Under the pieces are notes generated by a model, which did no database searches, had not been told where the DNA came from, and saw nothing but the letters and a program-made list of their open reading frames with translations. The position numbers were made by a program, and so were the translations under genes. Shown piece after piece: positions 1 to 10,702 of a stretch of 64,000 nucleotides of DNA. How positions within the stretch are numbered: the stretch's first letter is position 1; the number at the start of each line of letters is the position of its first letter. The DNA comes from Budorcas taxicolor (Eukaryota; Chordata; Mammalia; Artiodactyla; Bovidae), in assembly GCF_023091745.1 (NCBI RefSeq), contig NW_026291481.1:2170001-2234000 (forward strand), in the 5' to 3' direction.

Positions 1-239
1 GCCGTTCCTGTTGAGAGGGCCTCCTCTTGAGATGCGACGGGAACGCCGGGAATTCTTTCCCGACGAAGCAGGGAAAGGATCCGTCACCTCGAGCTACGAG
101 GCGGAAACGGGGCTCCTCTGGATGTGGGAGGGACCCTCGTGTTTCCTCTCGAGTGGAGACGGGTATGTCGGGGAACTTCTTGAGTTGCACCAAGGGTGTG
201 AAGGACCCTTTCGACGTTCCAGAGGTGAGGTGTGATTAG
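1..239 (+). repeat. Partial monomer m0 (3' 239 bases)
   Basis: Right end of a unit with AATTCTTTCCCGACGAAG, CTACGAGG and GTGGGAGGG, the ending usual for type B (as in m2 and m22). Cut by the window edge. Confidence 0.9.
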
Positions 240-1029
240 TCCCGAGAAGCCTCTGTGGAAATGGGCTTCATCTCGCCTGCAGGGGAGAACCTCCTGGATA
301 TTCTCGAGTTTCGGCAGGTCTTCTCGAGTTACGACGGGGACCTCAGGGACCCGCTCTGGTGGCCTCAGGAAGGGCCAGTCCCCATGCGAGTTGCTAGGGG
401 CCATCTCGGGATTCCTCTCCCGTCGATGCCGGGGCCTAAGACCTTGTGTGGAGTCGGGGCCAGGACCAGAGGATTCCGCTCCAGTGTTGACATGGATTTT
501 GGGGTGCCTCTGAGTCTCCCCAGGGGAGTCAGGCCTCGTCTCGAGTGGGGGGATGCACGTTCGCTTCCCTCCCAAGCTGCCGCAGTAGGGTCACGCTTCA
601 TGTCACGTGGATCAAGGGATCTGTGGCTTTCTCTCGAGGCTTTCCCAAAGGGCTGTGCCAAGTGCCACCTTGGTGTGAGTCGATCCTCGGCGTGAAAGAC
701 GAGCCGGTGAAGGGAAAAGAGGTTCCTCTGGAATGGACTGAGACATCTGGGGGACTCTTGGAATGGTGGCACGACCCTGGAGTTCCTCTCGCCGTTCCTG
801 TTGAGAGGGCCTACTCTTGAGATGCGACGGGAACGCCGGGAATTCTTTCCCAAAGAAGCAGGGAAAGGATCCGTCACCTCGAGCGACGATTCGGAAACGG
901 GGCACCTGTGGATGTGGACGGGACCCCCGTGTTTCCTCTCGAGTGGAGACGGGTATGTCGGGGAACTTCTTGAATTGCACCAAGGGTGTGAAGGACCCTT
1001 TCGACGTTCCAGAGGTGAGGTGTGATTAG
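240..1029 (+). repeat. Monomer m1, type A, 790 bp
   Basis: Opens with GGGCTTCATC and TTTCGG; centre GGCCAGGACCAGAGGATTCCG; two 13-bp units at 625-650; ends with CCCAAAG, CGACGATTCGG and CTTGAATTGC. Near-identical to m3, m21, m23 and m64. Confidence 0.92.
625..650 (+). repeat. Internal 13-bp minisatellite, two-unit form
   Basis: GGCTTTCTCTCGA and GGCTTTCCCAAAG. This form is found in the 790/791-bp monomers; it removes exactly 26 bases relative to the four-unit form. Confidence 0.9.
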
Positions 1030-1845
1030 CCCCGAGAAGCCTCTGCGGAAATGGGCCTCATCTCGCCGGCAGGGGAGAACCTCCTGGATATTCTCGAGTT
1101 GCGGCAGGTCTTCTCGAGTTACGACGGGGACCTCAGCGACCCGCTCTGGTGGCCTCAGGAAGGGTTAGTCCCCATGCGAGTTGCTAGGGGGTATCTCGGG
1201 ATTCCTCTCCCGTCCATGTCGGGGCCTAAGACATGTGTGGATTCGGGACCGGACCCTGAGCATTCTTGTCCAGTGTTGACGTGGATCTTGGGGTGCCTCT
1301 GAGTCTCCACAGGGGAGTCAGGCCTCGTCTCGAGTGGGGGCATGCACGTGCGCTTCCCTCCCGTGCTGCAGCAGTAGGGTTCACGCTTCCTGTCACGTGG
1401 ATCAAGGGATCTGTGGCTTTCCCTCGAGGCTTTCCCTCGAGGCTTTCCCACGAGGCTTTCCCACAGGGCTGTGCCAAGTGCCACCTTGGTGGGAGTCGAT
1501 CCTCGGCGTGAAAGACGAGCCGGTGAAGGGAAAAGAGGTTCCTCTGGAACGGACTGAGACATCTGGGGGACTCTTGGAATGGTGGCACGACCCTGGAGTT
1601 CCTCTCGCCGTTCCTGTTCAGAGGGCCTCCTCTTGAGATGCGACGGGAACGCCGGGAATTCTTTCCCGACGAAGCAGGGAAAGGATCCGTCACCTCGAGC
1701 TACGAGGCGGAAACGGGGCTCCTCTGGATGTGGGAGGGACCCTCGTGTTTCCTCTCGAGTGGAGACGGGTATGTCGGGGAACTTCTTGAGTTGCACCAAG
1801 GGTGTGAAGGACCCTTTCGACGTTCCAGAGGTGAGGTGTGATTAG
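1030..1845 (+). repeat. Monomer m2, type B, 816 bp
   Basis: CAGCGACCCG, GGGTTAG, GGGGGTATCTCGGG, GACATGTGTGG and ATTCGGGACCGG; four 13-bp units at 1415-1466. Partner of m22. Has a private C in CTGTTCAGAGGG near 1620, where other copies read CTGTTGAGAGGG. Confidence 0.92.
1415..1466 (+). repeat. Internal 13-bp minisatellite, four-unit form
   Basis: Four exact-length units: GGCTTTCCCTCGA twice, GGCTTTCCCACGA, GGCTTTCCCACAG. The same block lies at the same place in every monomer and has four units in the ~816-bp class. Confidence 0.9.
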
Positions 1846-2635
1846 TCCCGAGAAGCCTCTGTGGAAATGGGCTTCATCTCGCCTGCAGGGGAGAACCTCC
1901 TGGATATTCTCGAGTTTCGGCAGGTCTTCTCGAGTTACGACGGGGACCTCAGGGACCCGCTCTGGTGGCCTCAGGAAGGGCCAGTCCCCATGCGAGTTGC
2001 TAGGGGCCATCTCGGGATTCCTCTCCCGTCGATGCCGGGGCCTAAGACCTTGTGTGGAGTCGGGGCCAGGACCAGAGGATTCCGCTCCAGTGTTGACATG
2101 GATTTTGGGGTGCCTCTGAGTCTCCCCAGGGGAGTCAGGCCTCGTCTCGAGTGGGGGGATGCACGTTCGCTTCCCTCCCAAGCTGCCGCAGTAGGGTCAC
2201 GCTTCATGTCACGTGGATCAAGGGATCTGTGGCTTTCTCTCGAGGCTTTCCCAAAGGGCTGTGCCAAGTGCCACCTTGGTGTGAGTCGATCCTCGGCGTG
2301 AAAGACGAGCCGGTGAAGGGAAAAGAGGTTCCTCTGGAATGGACTGAGACATCTGGGGGACTCTTGGAATGGTGGCACGACCCTGGAGTTCCTCTCGCCG
2401 TTCCTGTTGAGAGGGCCTACTCTTGAGATGCGACGGGAACGCCGGTAATTCTTTCCCAAAGAAGCAGGGAAAGGATCCGTCACCTCGAGCGACGATTCGG
2501 AAACGGGGCACCTCTGGATGTGGACGGGACCCCCGTGTTTCCTCTCGAGTGGAGACGGGTATGTCGGGGAACTTCTTGAATTGCACCAAGGGTGTGAAGG
2601 ACCCTTTCGACGTTCCAGAGGTGAGGTGTGATTAG
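1846..2635 (+). repeat. Monomer m3, type A, 790 bp, EcoRI site lost
   Basis: Almost a copy of m1. A single change at 2446 turns GAATTC into TAATTC, removing the usual EcoRI site. Partner m23 keeps the site. Confidence 0.92.
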
Positions 2636-3451
2636 CCCCGAGAAGCCTCTGCGGAAGTGGGCCTCATCTCGCCGGCAGGGGAGAACCTCCTGGATATTCT
2701 CGAGTTGCGGCAGGTCTTCTCGAGTTACGACGGGGACCTCAGCGACCCGCTCTGGTGGCCTCAGGAAGGGTTAGTCCCGATGCGAGTTGCTAGGGGCCAT
2801 CTCGGGATTCCTCTCCCGTCCATGTCGGGGCCTAAGATATGTGTGGATTCGGGACCGGACCCTGAGCATTCTTGTCCAGTGTTGACGTGGATCTTGGGGT
2901 GCCTCTGAGTCTCCCCAGGGGAGTCAGGCCTCGTCTCGAGTGGGGGCATGCACGTGCGCTTCCCTCCCGTGCTGCAGCAGTAGGGTTCACGCTTCCTGTC
3001 ACGTGGATCAAGGGATCTGTGGCTTTCCCTCGAGGCTTTCCCTCGAGGCTTTCCCACGAGGCTTTCCCACAGGGCTGTGCCAAGTGCCACCTTGGTGGGA
3101 GTCGATCCTCAGCATGAAAGACGAGCCGGTGAAGGGAAAAGAGGTTCCTCTGGAACGGACTGAGACATCTGGGGGACTCTTGGAATGGTGGCACGACCCT
3201 GGAGTTCCTCTCGCCGTTCCTGTTGAGAGGGCCTCCTCTTGAGATGCGACGGGAACGCCCGGAATTCTTTCCCGACGAAGCAGGGAAAGGATCCGTCACC
3301 TCGAGCTAAGAGGCTGAAACGGGGCTCCTCTGGATGTCGGTGGGACCCTCGTGTTTCCTCTCGAGTGGAGACGGGTATGTCGGGGAACTTCTTGAGTTGC
3401 ACCAAGGGTGTGAAGGACCCTTTCGACGTTCCAGAGGTGAGGTGTGATTAG
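2636..3451 (+). repeat. Monomer m4, type B', 816 bp
   Basis: B centre with GATATGTGTGG; CCTCAGCATGAAAG in place of CCTCGGCGTGAAAG; GCCCGGAATTC; CTAAGAGGCTGAAAC; GTCGGTGGG. Four 13-bp units. Partner m24. Private G in GCGGAAGTGGG. Confidence 0.92.
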
Positions 3452-4254
3452 CCTCGAGAAGCCTCTGCGGAAATGGGCCTCATCTCGCCTGCAGGGGAGA
3501 ACCTCCTGGATATTCTCGAGTTGCGGCAGGTCTTCTCGAGTTACGACCTGGACCTCAGGGACCCGCTCTGGTGGCCTCAGGAAGGGCCAGTCCCCATGCG
3601 AGTTGCTAGGGGCCATCTCCGGATTCCTCTCCCATCGATGCCGGGGCCTAAGACCTTGTGTGGAGACGGGGCCGGAACCTGAGCATTCCTCTCCAGTGTT
3701 GACGTGGATCTTGGGGTGCCTCTGAGTCTCCCCAGGGGAGTCAGGCCTCGTCTCGAGTGGGGGCATGCACGTACGCTTCCCTCCCGAGCTGCAGCAGTAG
3801 GGTTCACGCTTCTTGTCATGTAGATCAAGGGATCTGTGTCTTTCCCTCGAGGCTTTCCCTCGAGGCTTTCCCACAGGGCTGTGCCAAGTGCCACCTTGGT
3901 GTGAGTCGATCCTCGGCGTGAAAGACGAGCCGGTGAAGGGAAAAGAGGTTCCTCTGGAATGGACTGAGATATCTGGGGGACTCTTGGAATGGTGGCACGA
4001 CCCTAGAGTTCCTCTCGCCGTTCCTGTTGAGAGGGCCTACTCTTGAGATGCGACGGGAACCCCGGGAATTCTTTCCCAAAGAAGCAGGGAAAGGATCCGT
4101 CACCTCGAGCTACGAGGCGGAAACGGGCTCCTCTGGATGTGGGCGGGACCCTCGTGTTTCCTCTCGAGTGGAGACGGGTATGTCGGGGAACTTCTTGAGT
4201 TGCACCAAGGGTGTGAAGGACCCTTTCGACGTTCCAGAGGTGAGGTGTGATTAG
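3452..4254 (+). repeat. Monomer m5, type C, 803 bp
   Basis: Opens CCTCGAGAAG; GACCTGGACC; GAGACGGGGCCGGAACC; GTACGC; GTCATGTAGATC; three 13-bp units at 3838-3876; GATATCTGG; CCCTAGAG; AACCCCGGGAATTC; one G missing in ACGGGCTCC. Partners m25 and m66. Confidence 0.92.
3838..3876 (+). repeat. Internal 13-bp minisatellite, three-unit form
   Basis: GTCTTTCCCTCGA, GGCTTTCCCTCGA, GGCTTTCCCACAG. This form is found in the 803/804-bp monomers (type C and m63). Confidence 0.9.
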
Positions 4255-5069
4255 CCCCGAGAAGCCTCTGCGGAAATGGGCCTCATCTCGCCTGCAGGCG
4301 AGAACCTCCTGGATATTCTCGAGTTGCGGCAGGTCTTCTCGAGTTTCGACGGGGACCTCAGGGACCCGCTCTGGTGGCCTCAGGTAGGAACAGTCCCCAT
4401 GCGAGTTGCTAGGGGCCATCTCGGGATTCCTCTCCCATCGATGCCGGGGCCTAAGACCTTGTGTGGAGTCGGGGCCAGGACCAGAGGATTCCTCTCCAGT
4501 GTTGACATGGATTTTGTGGTGCCTCTGAGTCTCCCCAGGGGAGTCAGGCCTCGTCTCGAGTGGGGGGATGCACGTGCGCTTCCCTCCCAAGCTGCCGCAG
4601 TAGGGTCACGCTTCCTGTCACGTGGATCAAGGGATCTGTGGCTTTCCCTCGAGGCTTTCCCTCGAGGCTTTCCCACGAGGCTTTCCCACAGGGCTGTGCC
4701 AAGTGCCACCTTGGTGTGAGTCGATCCTCGGCGTGAAAGACGAGCCGGTGAAGGGAAAACAGGTTCCTCTGGAATGGACTGAGACATCTGGGGGACTCTT
4801 GGAATGGTGGCACGACCCTAGAGTTCCTCTCGCCGTTCCTGTTGAGAGGGCCTACTCTTGAGATGCGACGGTAACGCCGGGAATTCTTTCCCAAAGAAGC
4901 AGGGAAAGGATCCGTCACCTCGAGCTACGAGGCGGAAACGGGCTCCTCTGGATGTGGGCGGGACCCTCGTGTTTCCTCTCGAGTGGAGACGGGTATGTCG
5001 GGGAACTTCTTGAGTTGCACCAAGGGTGTGAAGGACCCTTTCGACGTTCCAGAGGTGAGGTGTGATTAG
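4255..5069 (+). repeat. Monomer m6, D/A2 hybrid, 815 bp
   Basis: The left part is type D (GCAGGCGAG, GTTTCGACGG, GTAGGAACAG, CCCATCGATG) as in m26; from GGAGTCGGGGCC onward it is type A2 (GATTTTGTGGTG, AAAACAGG, CCCTAGAG, CGGTAACG) as in m27. The last D-specific base is 4437 and the first A2-specific base is 4468. It replaces two units of the beta block. Confidence 0.88.
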
Positions 5070-5886
5070 TCCCGAGAAGCCTCTGTGGAAATGGGCTTCA
5101 TCTCGCCTGCAGGGGAGAACCTCCTGGATATTCTCGAGTTGCGGCAGGTCTTCTCGAGTTACGACGGGGACTTCAGGGACCCGCTCTGGTGGCCTCAGGA
5201 AGGGCCAGTCCCCATGCGAGTTGCTAGGGGCCATCTCCGGATTCCTCTCCCATCGATGCCGGGGCCTAAGACCTTGTGTGGAGTCGGGGCCGGAACCTGA
5301 GCATTCCTCTCCAGTGTTTACGTGGATCTTGGGGTGCTTCTGAGTCTCCCCAGGGGAGTCAGGCCTCGTCTCGAGTGGGGGCATGCACGTGCGCTTCCCT
5401 CCCGAGCTGCAGCAGTAGGGTTCACGCTTCCTGTCACGTGGATCAAGGGATCTGTGGCTTTCCCTCGAGGCTTTCCCTCGAGGCTTTCCCACGAGGCTTT
5501 CCCACAGGGCTGTGCCAAGTGCCACCTTGGTGTGAGTCGATCCTCGGCGTGAAAGACGAGCCGGTGAAGGGAAAAGAGGTTCCTCTGGAATGGACTGAGA
5601 CATCTGGGGGACTCTTGGAATGGTGGCAGGACCCTGGAGTTCCTCTCGCCGTTCCTGTTGAGAGGGCCTCCTCTTGAGATGCGACGGGAACGCCCGGAAT
5701 TCTTTCCCGACGAAGCAGGGAAAGGATCCGTCACCTCGAGATATGAGGCGGAAACGGGGCTCCTCTGGATGTGGAAGGGACCCTCGTGTTTCCTCTCGAG
5801 TGGAGACGGGTATGTCGGCGAACTTCTTGAGTTGCACCAAGGGTGTGAAGGACCCTTTCGACGTTCCAGAGGTGAGGTATGATTAG
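5070..5886 (+). repeat. Monomer m7, type E, 817 bp
   Basis: A-like opening with TTGCGG; CCATCTCCGG; GAGTCGGGGCCGGAACC; GTGTTTACG; four 13-bp units; GGCAGGACCC; GAGATATGAGG; GTCGGCGAAC; GAGGTATGATTAG at the end. Partner m28 shares all of these. Confidence 0.92.
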
Positions 5887-6676
5887 CCCCGAGAAGCGTC
5901 TGCGGAAATGGGCCTCATCTCGCCTGCAGGGGAGAACCTCCTGGATATTCTCGAGTTGCGGCAGGTCTTCTCGAGTTACGACGGGGACCTCAGGGACCCG
6001 CTCTGGTGGCCTCAGGTAGGGCCAGTCCCCATGCGAGTTGCTAGGGGCCATGTCCGGATTCCTCTCCCATCGATGCCGGGGCCTAAGACCTTGTGTGGAG
6101 TCGGGGCCAGGACCAGAGGATTCCTCTCCAGTGTTGACATGGATTTTGGGGTGCCTCTGAGTCTCCCCAGGGGAGTCAGGCCTCGTCTCGAGTGGGGGGA
6201 TGCACGTGCGCTTCCCTCCCAAGCTGCCGCAGTAGGGTCACGCTTCCTGTCACGTGGATCACGGGATCTGTGGCTTTCCCTCGAGGCTTTCCCACAGGGC
6301 TGTGCCAAGTGCCACCTTGGTGTGGGTCGATCCTCGGCGTGAAAGACGAGCCGGTGAAGGGAAAAGAGGTTCCTCTGGAATGGACTGAGACATCTGGGGG
6401 ACTCTTGGAATGGTGGCACGACCCTGGAGTTCCTCTCGCCGTTCCTGTTGAGAGGGCCTACTCTTGAGATGCGACGGGAACGCCGGGAATTCTTTCCCGA
6501 CGAAGCAGGGAAAGGATCCCTCATCTCGAGCTATGAGGCGGAAACGGGGCTCCTCTGGATGTGGGCGGGACCCTCGTGTTTCCTCTCGAGTGGAGACGGG
6601 TATGTCGGGGAACTTCTTGATTTGCACCAAGGGTGTGAAGGACCCTTTCGACGTTCCAGAGGTGAGGTGTGATTAG
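5887..6676 (+). repeat. Monomer m8, type F, 790 bp
   Basis: GAAGCGTCTG, GTAGGGCCAG, CCATGTCCGG, A-like centre, two 13-bp units ending CCCACAG, GGTGTGGGTCG, ATCCCTCATCTCGAG, CTTGATTTGC. Partner m29. Confidence 0.92.
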
Positions 6677-7491
6677 CCCCGAGAAGCCTCTGCGGAAATG
6701 GGCCTCATCTCGCCGGCAGGGGAGAACCTCCTGGATATTCTCGAGTTGCGGCAGGTCTTCTCGAGTTACGACGGGGACCTCAGGGACCCGCTCTGGTGGC
6801 CTCAGGAAGGGTTAGTCCCCATGCGAGTTGCTAGGGGCCATCTCTGGATTCCTCTCCCGTCCATGCCGGGGCCTAAGACCTTATGTGGTTTCGGGACCGG
6901 ACACTGAGCATTCCTCTCCAGTGTTGACGTGGATCTTGGGGTGCCTCTGAGTCTCCCCAGGGGAGTCAGGCATCGTCTCGAGTGGGGGCATGCACGTGCG
7001 CTTCCCTCCCGTGCTGCCGCAGTAGTGTCACGCTTCCTGTCACGTGGATCACGGGATCTGTGGCTTTCCCTCGAGGCTTTCCCTCGAGGCTTTCCCACGA
7101 GGCTTTCCCACAGGGCTGTGCCAAGTGCCACATTGGTGGGAGTCGATCCTCGGCGTGAAAGACGAGCCGGTGAAGGGAAAAGAGATTCCTCTGGAATGGA
7201 CTGAGACATCTGGGGGACTCTAGGAATGGTGGCACGACCCTGGAGTTCCTCTCGCCATTCCTTTGAGAGGGCCTCCTCTTGAGATGCGACGGGAACGCCG
7301 GGAAATCTTTCCCGACGAAACAGGGAAAGGATCCGTCACCTCGAGCTTCGAGGCGGAAACGGGGCTCCTCTGGATGTGGGCGGGACCCTCGTGTTTCCTC
7401 TCGAGTGGAGACGGGTATGTCGGGGAACTTCTTGAGTTGCACCAAGGGTGTGAAGGACCCTTTCGACGTTCCAGAGGTGAGGTGTGATTAG
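6677..7491 (+). repeat. Monomer m9, type G, 815 bp
   Basis: GGGTTAG, CATCTCTGG, TTATGTGGTTTCGGGACC, GTAGTGTCACGC, four 13-bp units, AGAGATTCC, CTCTAGGAATGG, CGCCATTCCTTTGAG and GGGAAATCTTTCCC (EcoRI site absent). Partner m30. Confidence 0.92.
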
Positions 7492-8281
7492 CCCCGAGAA
7501 GCCTCTGCGGAAATGGGCCTCGTCTCGCCTGCATGGGAGAACCTCCTGGATATTCTCGAGTTGCGGCAGGTCTTCTCGAGTTACGACAGGGACCTCAGGG
7601 ACCCGCTCTGGTGGCCTCAGGAAGGGCCAGTTCCCATGCGAGTTGCTAGGGGCCATGTCCGGATTCCTCTCCCGTCGATGCCGGGGCCTAAGACCTTGTG
7701 TGGAGTCGGGGCCAGGACCAGAGAATTCCTCTCCAGTGTTGACATGGATTTTGGGGTGCCTCTGAGTCTCCCCAGGGGAGTCAGGCCTCGTCTCGAGTGG
7801 GGGGATGCACGTGCGCTTCCCTCCCAAGCTGCCGCAGTAGGGTCACGCTTCATGTCACGTGGATCAAGGGATCTGTGGCTTTCTCTCGAGGCTTTCCCAA
7901 AGGGCTGTGCCAAGTGCCACCTTGGTGTGAGTCGATCCTCGGCGTGAAAGACGAGCCGGTGAAGGGAAAAGAGGTTCCTCTGGAATGGACTGAGACATCT
8001 GGGGGACTCTTGGAATGGTGGCAGGACACTGGAGTTCCTCTCGCCGTTCCTGTTGAGAGGGCCTCCTCTTGAGATGCGACGGGAACGCCGGGAATTCTTT
8101 CCCGACGAAGCAGGGAAAGGATCCGTCACCTCGAGCTACGAGGCGGAAACGGGGCTCCTCTGGATGTGGGAGGGACCCTCGTGTTTCCTCTCGAGTGGAG
8201 ACGGGTATGTCGGGGAACTTCTTGAGTTGCACCAAGGGTGTGAAGGACCCTTTCGACGTTCCAGAGGTGAGGTGTGATTAG
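7492..8281 (+). repeat. Monomer m10, type H, 790 bp
   Basis: GCCTCGTCTCGCCTGCATGG, ACGACAGGG, CAGTTCCC, AGAGAATTCCTC (an additional EcoRI site in the centre), two 13-bp units ending CCCAAAG, GGCAGGACAC. Partner m31. Confidence 0.92.
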
Positions 8282-9097
8282 TCCCGAGAAGCCTCTGTGG
8301 AAATGGGCTTCATCTCGCCTGCAGGGGAGAACCTCCTGGATATTCTCGAGTTGCGGCAGGTCTTCTCGAGTTACGACGGGGACCTCAGGGACCCGCTCTG
8401 GTGGCCTCAGGAAGGGCCAGTCCCCATGCGAGTTGCTAGGGGCCATCTCGGGATTCCTCTCCCGTCCATGTCGGGGCCTAAGATATGTGTGGATTCGGGA
8501 CCGGACCCTGAGCATTCTTGTCCAGTGTTGACGTGGATCTTGGGGTGCCTCTGAGTCTCCCCAGGGGAGTCAGGCCTCGTCTCGAGTGGGGGCATGCACG
8601 TGCGCTTCCCTCCCGTGCTGCAGCAGGAGGGTTCACGCTTCCTGTCACGTGGATCAAGGGATCTGTGGCTTTCCCTCGAGGCTTTCCCTCGAGGCTTTCC
8701 CACGAGGCTTTCCCACAGGGCTGTGCCAAGTGCCACCTTGGTGGGAGTCGATCCTCAGCATGAAAGACGAGCCGGTGAAGGGAAAAGAGGTTCCTCTGGA
8801 ACGGACTGAGACATCTGGGGGACTCTTTGAATGGTGGCACGACCCTGGAGTTCCTCTCGCCGTTCCTGTTGAGAGGGCCTCCTCTTGAGATGCGACGGGA
8901 ACGCCGGGAATTCTTTCCCGACGAAGCAGGGAAAGGATCCGTCACCTCGAGCTAAGAGGCGGAAACGGGGCTCCTCTGGATGTCGGTGGGACCCTCGTGT
9001 TTCCTCTCGAGTGGAGACGGGTATGTCGGGGAACTTCTTGAGTTGCACCAAGGGTGTGAAGGACCCTTTCGACGTTCCAGAGGTGAGGTGTGATTAG
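8282..9097 (+). repeat. Monomer m11, A/B' hybrid, 816 bp
   Basis: Left part matches m32 (A-like opening, GAAGGGCCAG); right part matches m33 (CCCGTCCATGTCGGGG, GATATGTGTGG, CCTCAGCATG, CTCTTTGAATGG, CTAAGAGG). The switch lies between 8418 and 8467. Replaces two units of the beta block. Private G in GCAGCAGGAGGG. Confidence 0.88.
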
Positions 9098-9912
9098 ACC
9101 CGAGAAGCCTCTGCGGAAATGGGCCTCATCTCGCCTGCAGGGGAGAACCTCCTGGATATTCTCGAGTTGCGGCAGGTCTTCTCGAGTTACGACGGGGACC
9201 TCAGGGACCCGCTCTGGTGGCCTCAGGCAGGGCCAGTCCCCATGCGAGTTGCTCGGGGCCATGTCCGGATTCCTCTCCCGTCGATGCCGGGGCCTAAGAC
9301 CTTGTGTGGAGTCGGGGCCAGGACCAGAGAATTCCTCTCCAGTGTTGACATGGATTTTGGGGTGCCTCTGAGTCTCCCCAGGGGAGTCAGGCCTTGTCTC
9401 GAGTGGGGGGATGCACGTGAGCTTCCCTCCCAAGCTGCCGCAGTAGTGTCACGCTTCCTGTCACGTGGATCACGGGATCTGTGGCTTTCCCTCGAGGCTT
9501 TCCCTCGAGGCTTTCCCACGAGGCTTTCTCACAGGGCTGTGCCAAGTGCCACCTTGGTGTGAGTCGATCCTCGGCGTGAAAGACGAGCCGGTGAAGGGAA
9601 AAGAGATTCCTCTGGAATGGACTGAGACATCTGGGGGACTCTTGGAATGGTGGCACGACCCTGGAGTTCCTCTCGCCATTCCTTTGAGAGGGCCTCCACT
9701 TGAGATGCGACGGGAACGCCGGGAAATCTTTCCCGACGAAGCAGGGAAAGGATCCGTCACCTCGAGCTTCGAGGCGGAAACGGGGCTCCTCTGGATGTGG
9801 GCGGGACCCTCGTGTTTCCTCTCGAGTGGAGACGGGTATGTCGGGGAACTTCTTGAGTTGCACCAAGGGTGTGAAGGACCCTTTCGACGTTCCAGAGGTG
9901 AGGTGTGATTAG
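9098..9912 (+). repeat. Monomer m12, type I, 815 bp
   Basis: Opens ACCCGAGAAG; GGCAGGGCCAG; GCTCGGGGCCATG; AGAGAATTCC (central EcoRI); GTAGTGTCACGC; four 13-bp units with CTTTCTCACAG; CGCCATTCCTTTGAG; CTCCACTTGAG; AAATCTTTCCC; CTTCGAGG. Partner m34. Confidence 0.92.
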
Positions 9913-10702
9913 CCCCGAGAAGCCTCTGCGGAAATGGGCCTCGTCTCGCCTGCATGGGAGAACCTCCTGGATATTCTCGAGTTGCGGCAGGTCTTCTCGA
10001 GTTACGACAGGGACCTCAGGGACCCGCTCTGGTGGCCTCAGGAAGGGCCAGTTCCCATGCGAGTTGCTAGGGGCCATGTCCGGATTCCTCTCCCGTCGAT
10101 GCCGGGGCCTAAGACCTTGTGTGGAGTCGGGGCCAGGACCAGAGAATTCCTCTCCAGTGTTGACATGGATTTTGGGGTGCCTCTGAGTCTCCCCAGGGGA
10201 GTCAGGCCTCGTCTCGAGTGGGGGGATGCACGTGCGCTTCCCTCCCAAGCTGCCGCAGTAGGGTCACGCTTCATGTCACGTGGATCAAGGGATCTGTGGC
10301 TTTCTCTCGAGGCTTTCCCAAAGGGCTGTGCCAAGTGCCACCTTGGTGTGAGTCGATCCTCGGCGTGAAAGACGAGCCGGTGAAGGGAAAAGAGGTTCCT
10401 CTGGAACGGACTGAGACATCTGGGGGACTCTTGGAATGGTGGCACGACCCTGGAGTTCCTCTCGCCGTTCCTGTTGAGAGGGCCTCCTCTTGAGATGCGA
10501 CGGGAACGCCGGGAATTCTTTCCCGACGAAGCAGGGAAAGGATCCGTCACCTCGAGCTAAGAGGCGGAAACGGGGCTCCTCTGGATGTCGGTGGGACCCT
10601 CGTGTTTCCTCTCGAGTGGAGACGGGTATGTCGGGGAACTTCTTGAGTTGCACCAAGGGTGTGAAGGACCCTTTCGACGTTCCAGAGGTGAGGTGTGATT
10701 AG
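9913..10702 (+). repeat. Monomer m13, type H with B'-like end, 790 bp
   Basis: First three quarters as m10 (CGTCTCGCCTGCATGG, central AGAGAATTCC, two 13-bp units); the end is B'-like with GGAACGGACTG, CTAAGAGGCGG and GTCGGTGGG. Partner m35. Confidence 0.92.

Noticed and set aside
240..1029. Regular ~31-bp or ~20-bp ancestral subrepeats around TTCTCGAGTT and CCTCTCGAGTGG.
   Set aside because: TCGAG-cored motifs recur within the unit, and related bovine satellite is known to derive from ~31-bp subrepeats, but I could not establish a constant period by eye, so I do not annotate them.
1415..1466. CRISPR-like array or phase-variation repeat.
   Set aside because: The 13-bp units are contiguous with no spacers and sit inside a eukaryotic satellite.
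4818..5840. Long open reading frames, such as 340 codons on the minus strand here and 331 codons at 28993-29988.
   Set aside because: Similar frames occur on both strands in several frames of every monomer, cross monomer boundaries (816 is divisible by three), and change length with the 13-bp repeat. No recognisable domain or membrane segment. GC-rich sequence with few stops explains them.
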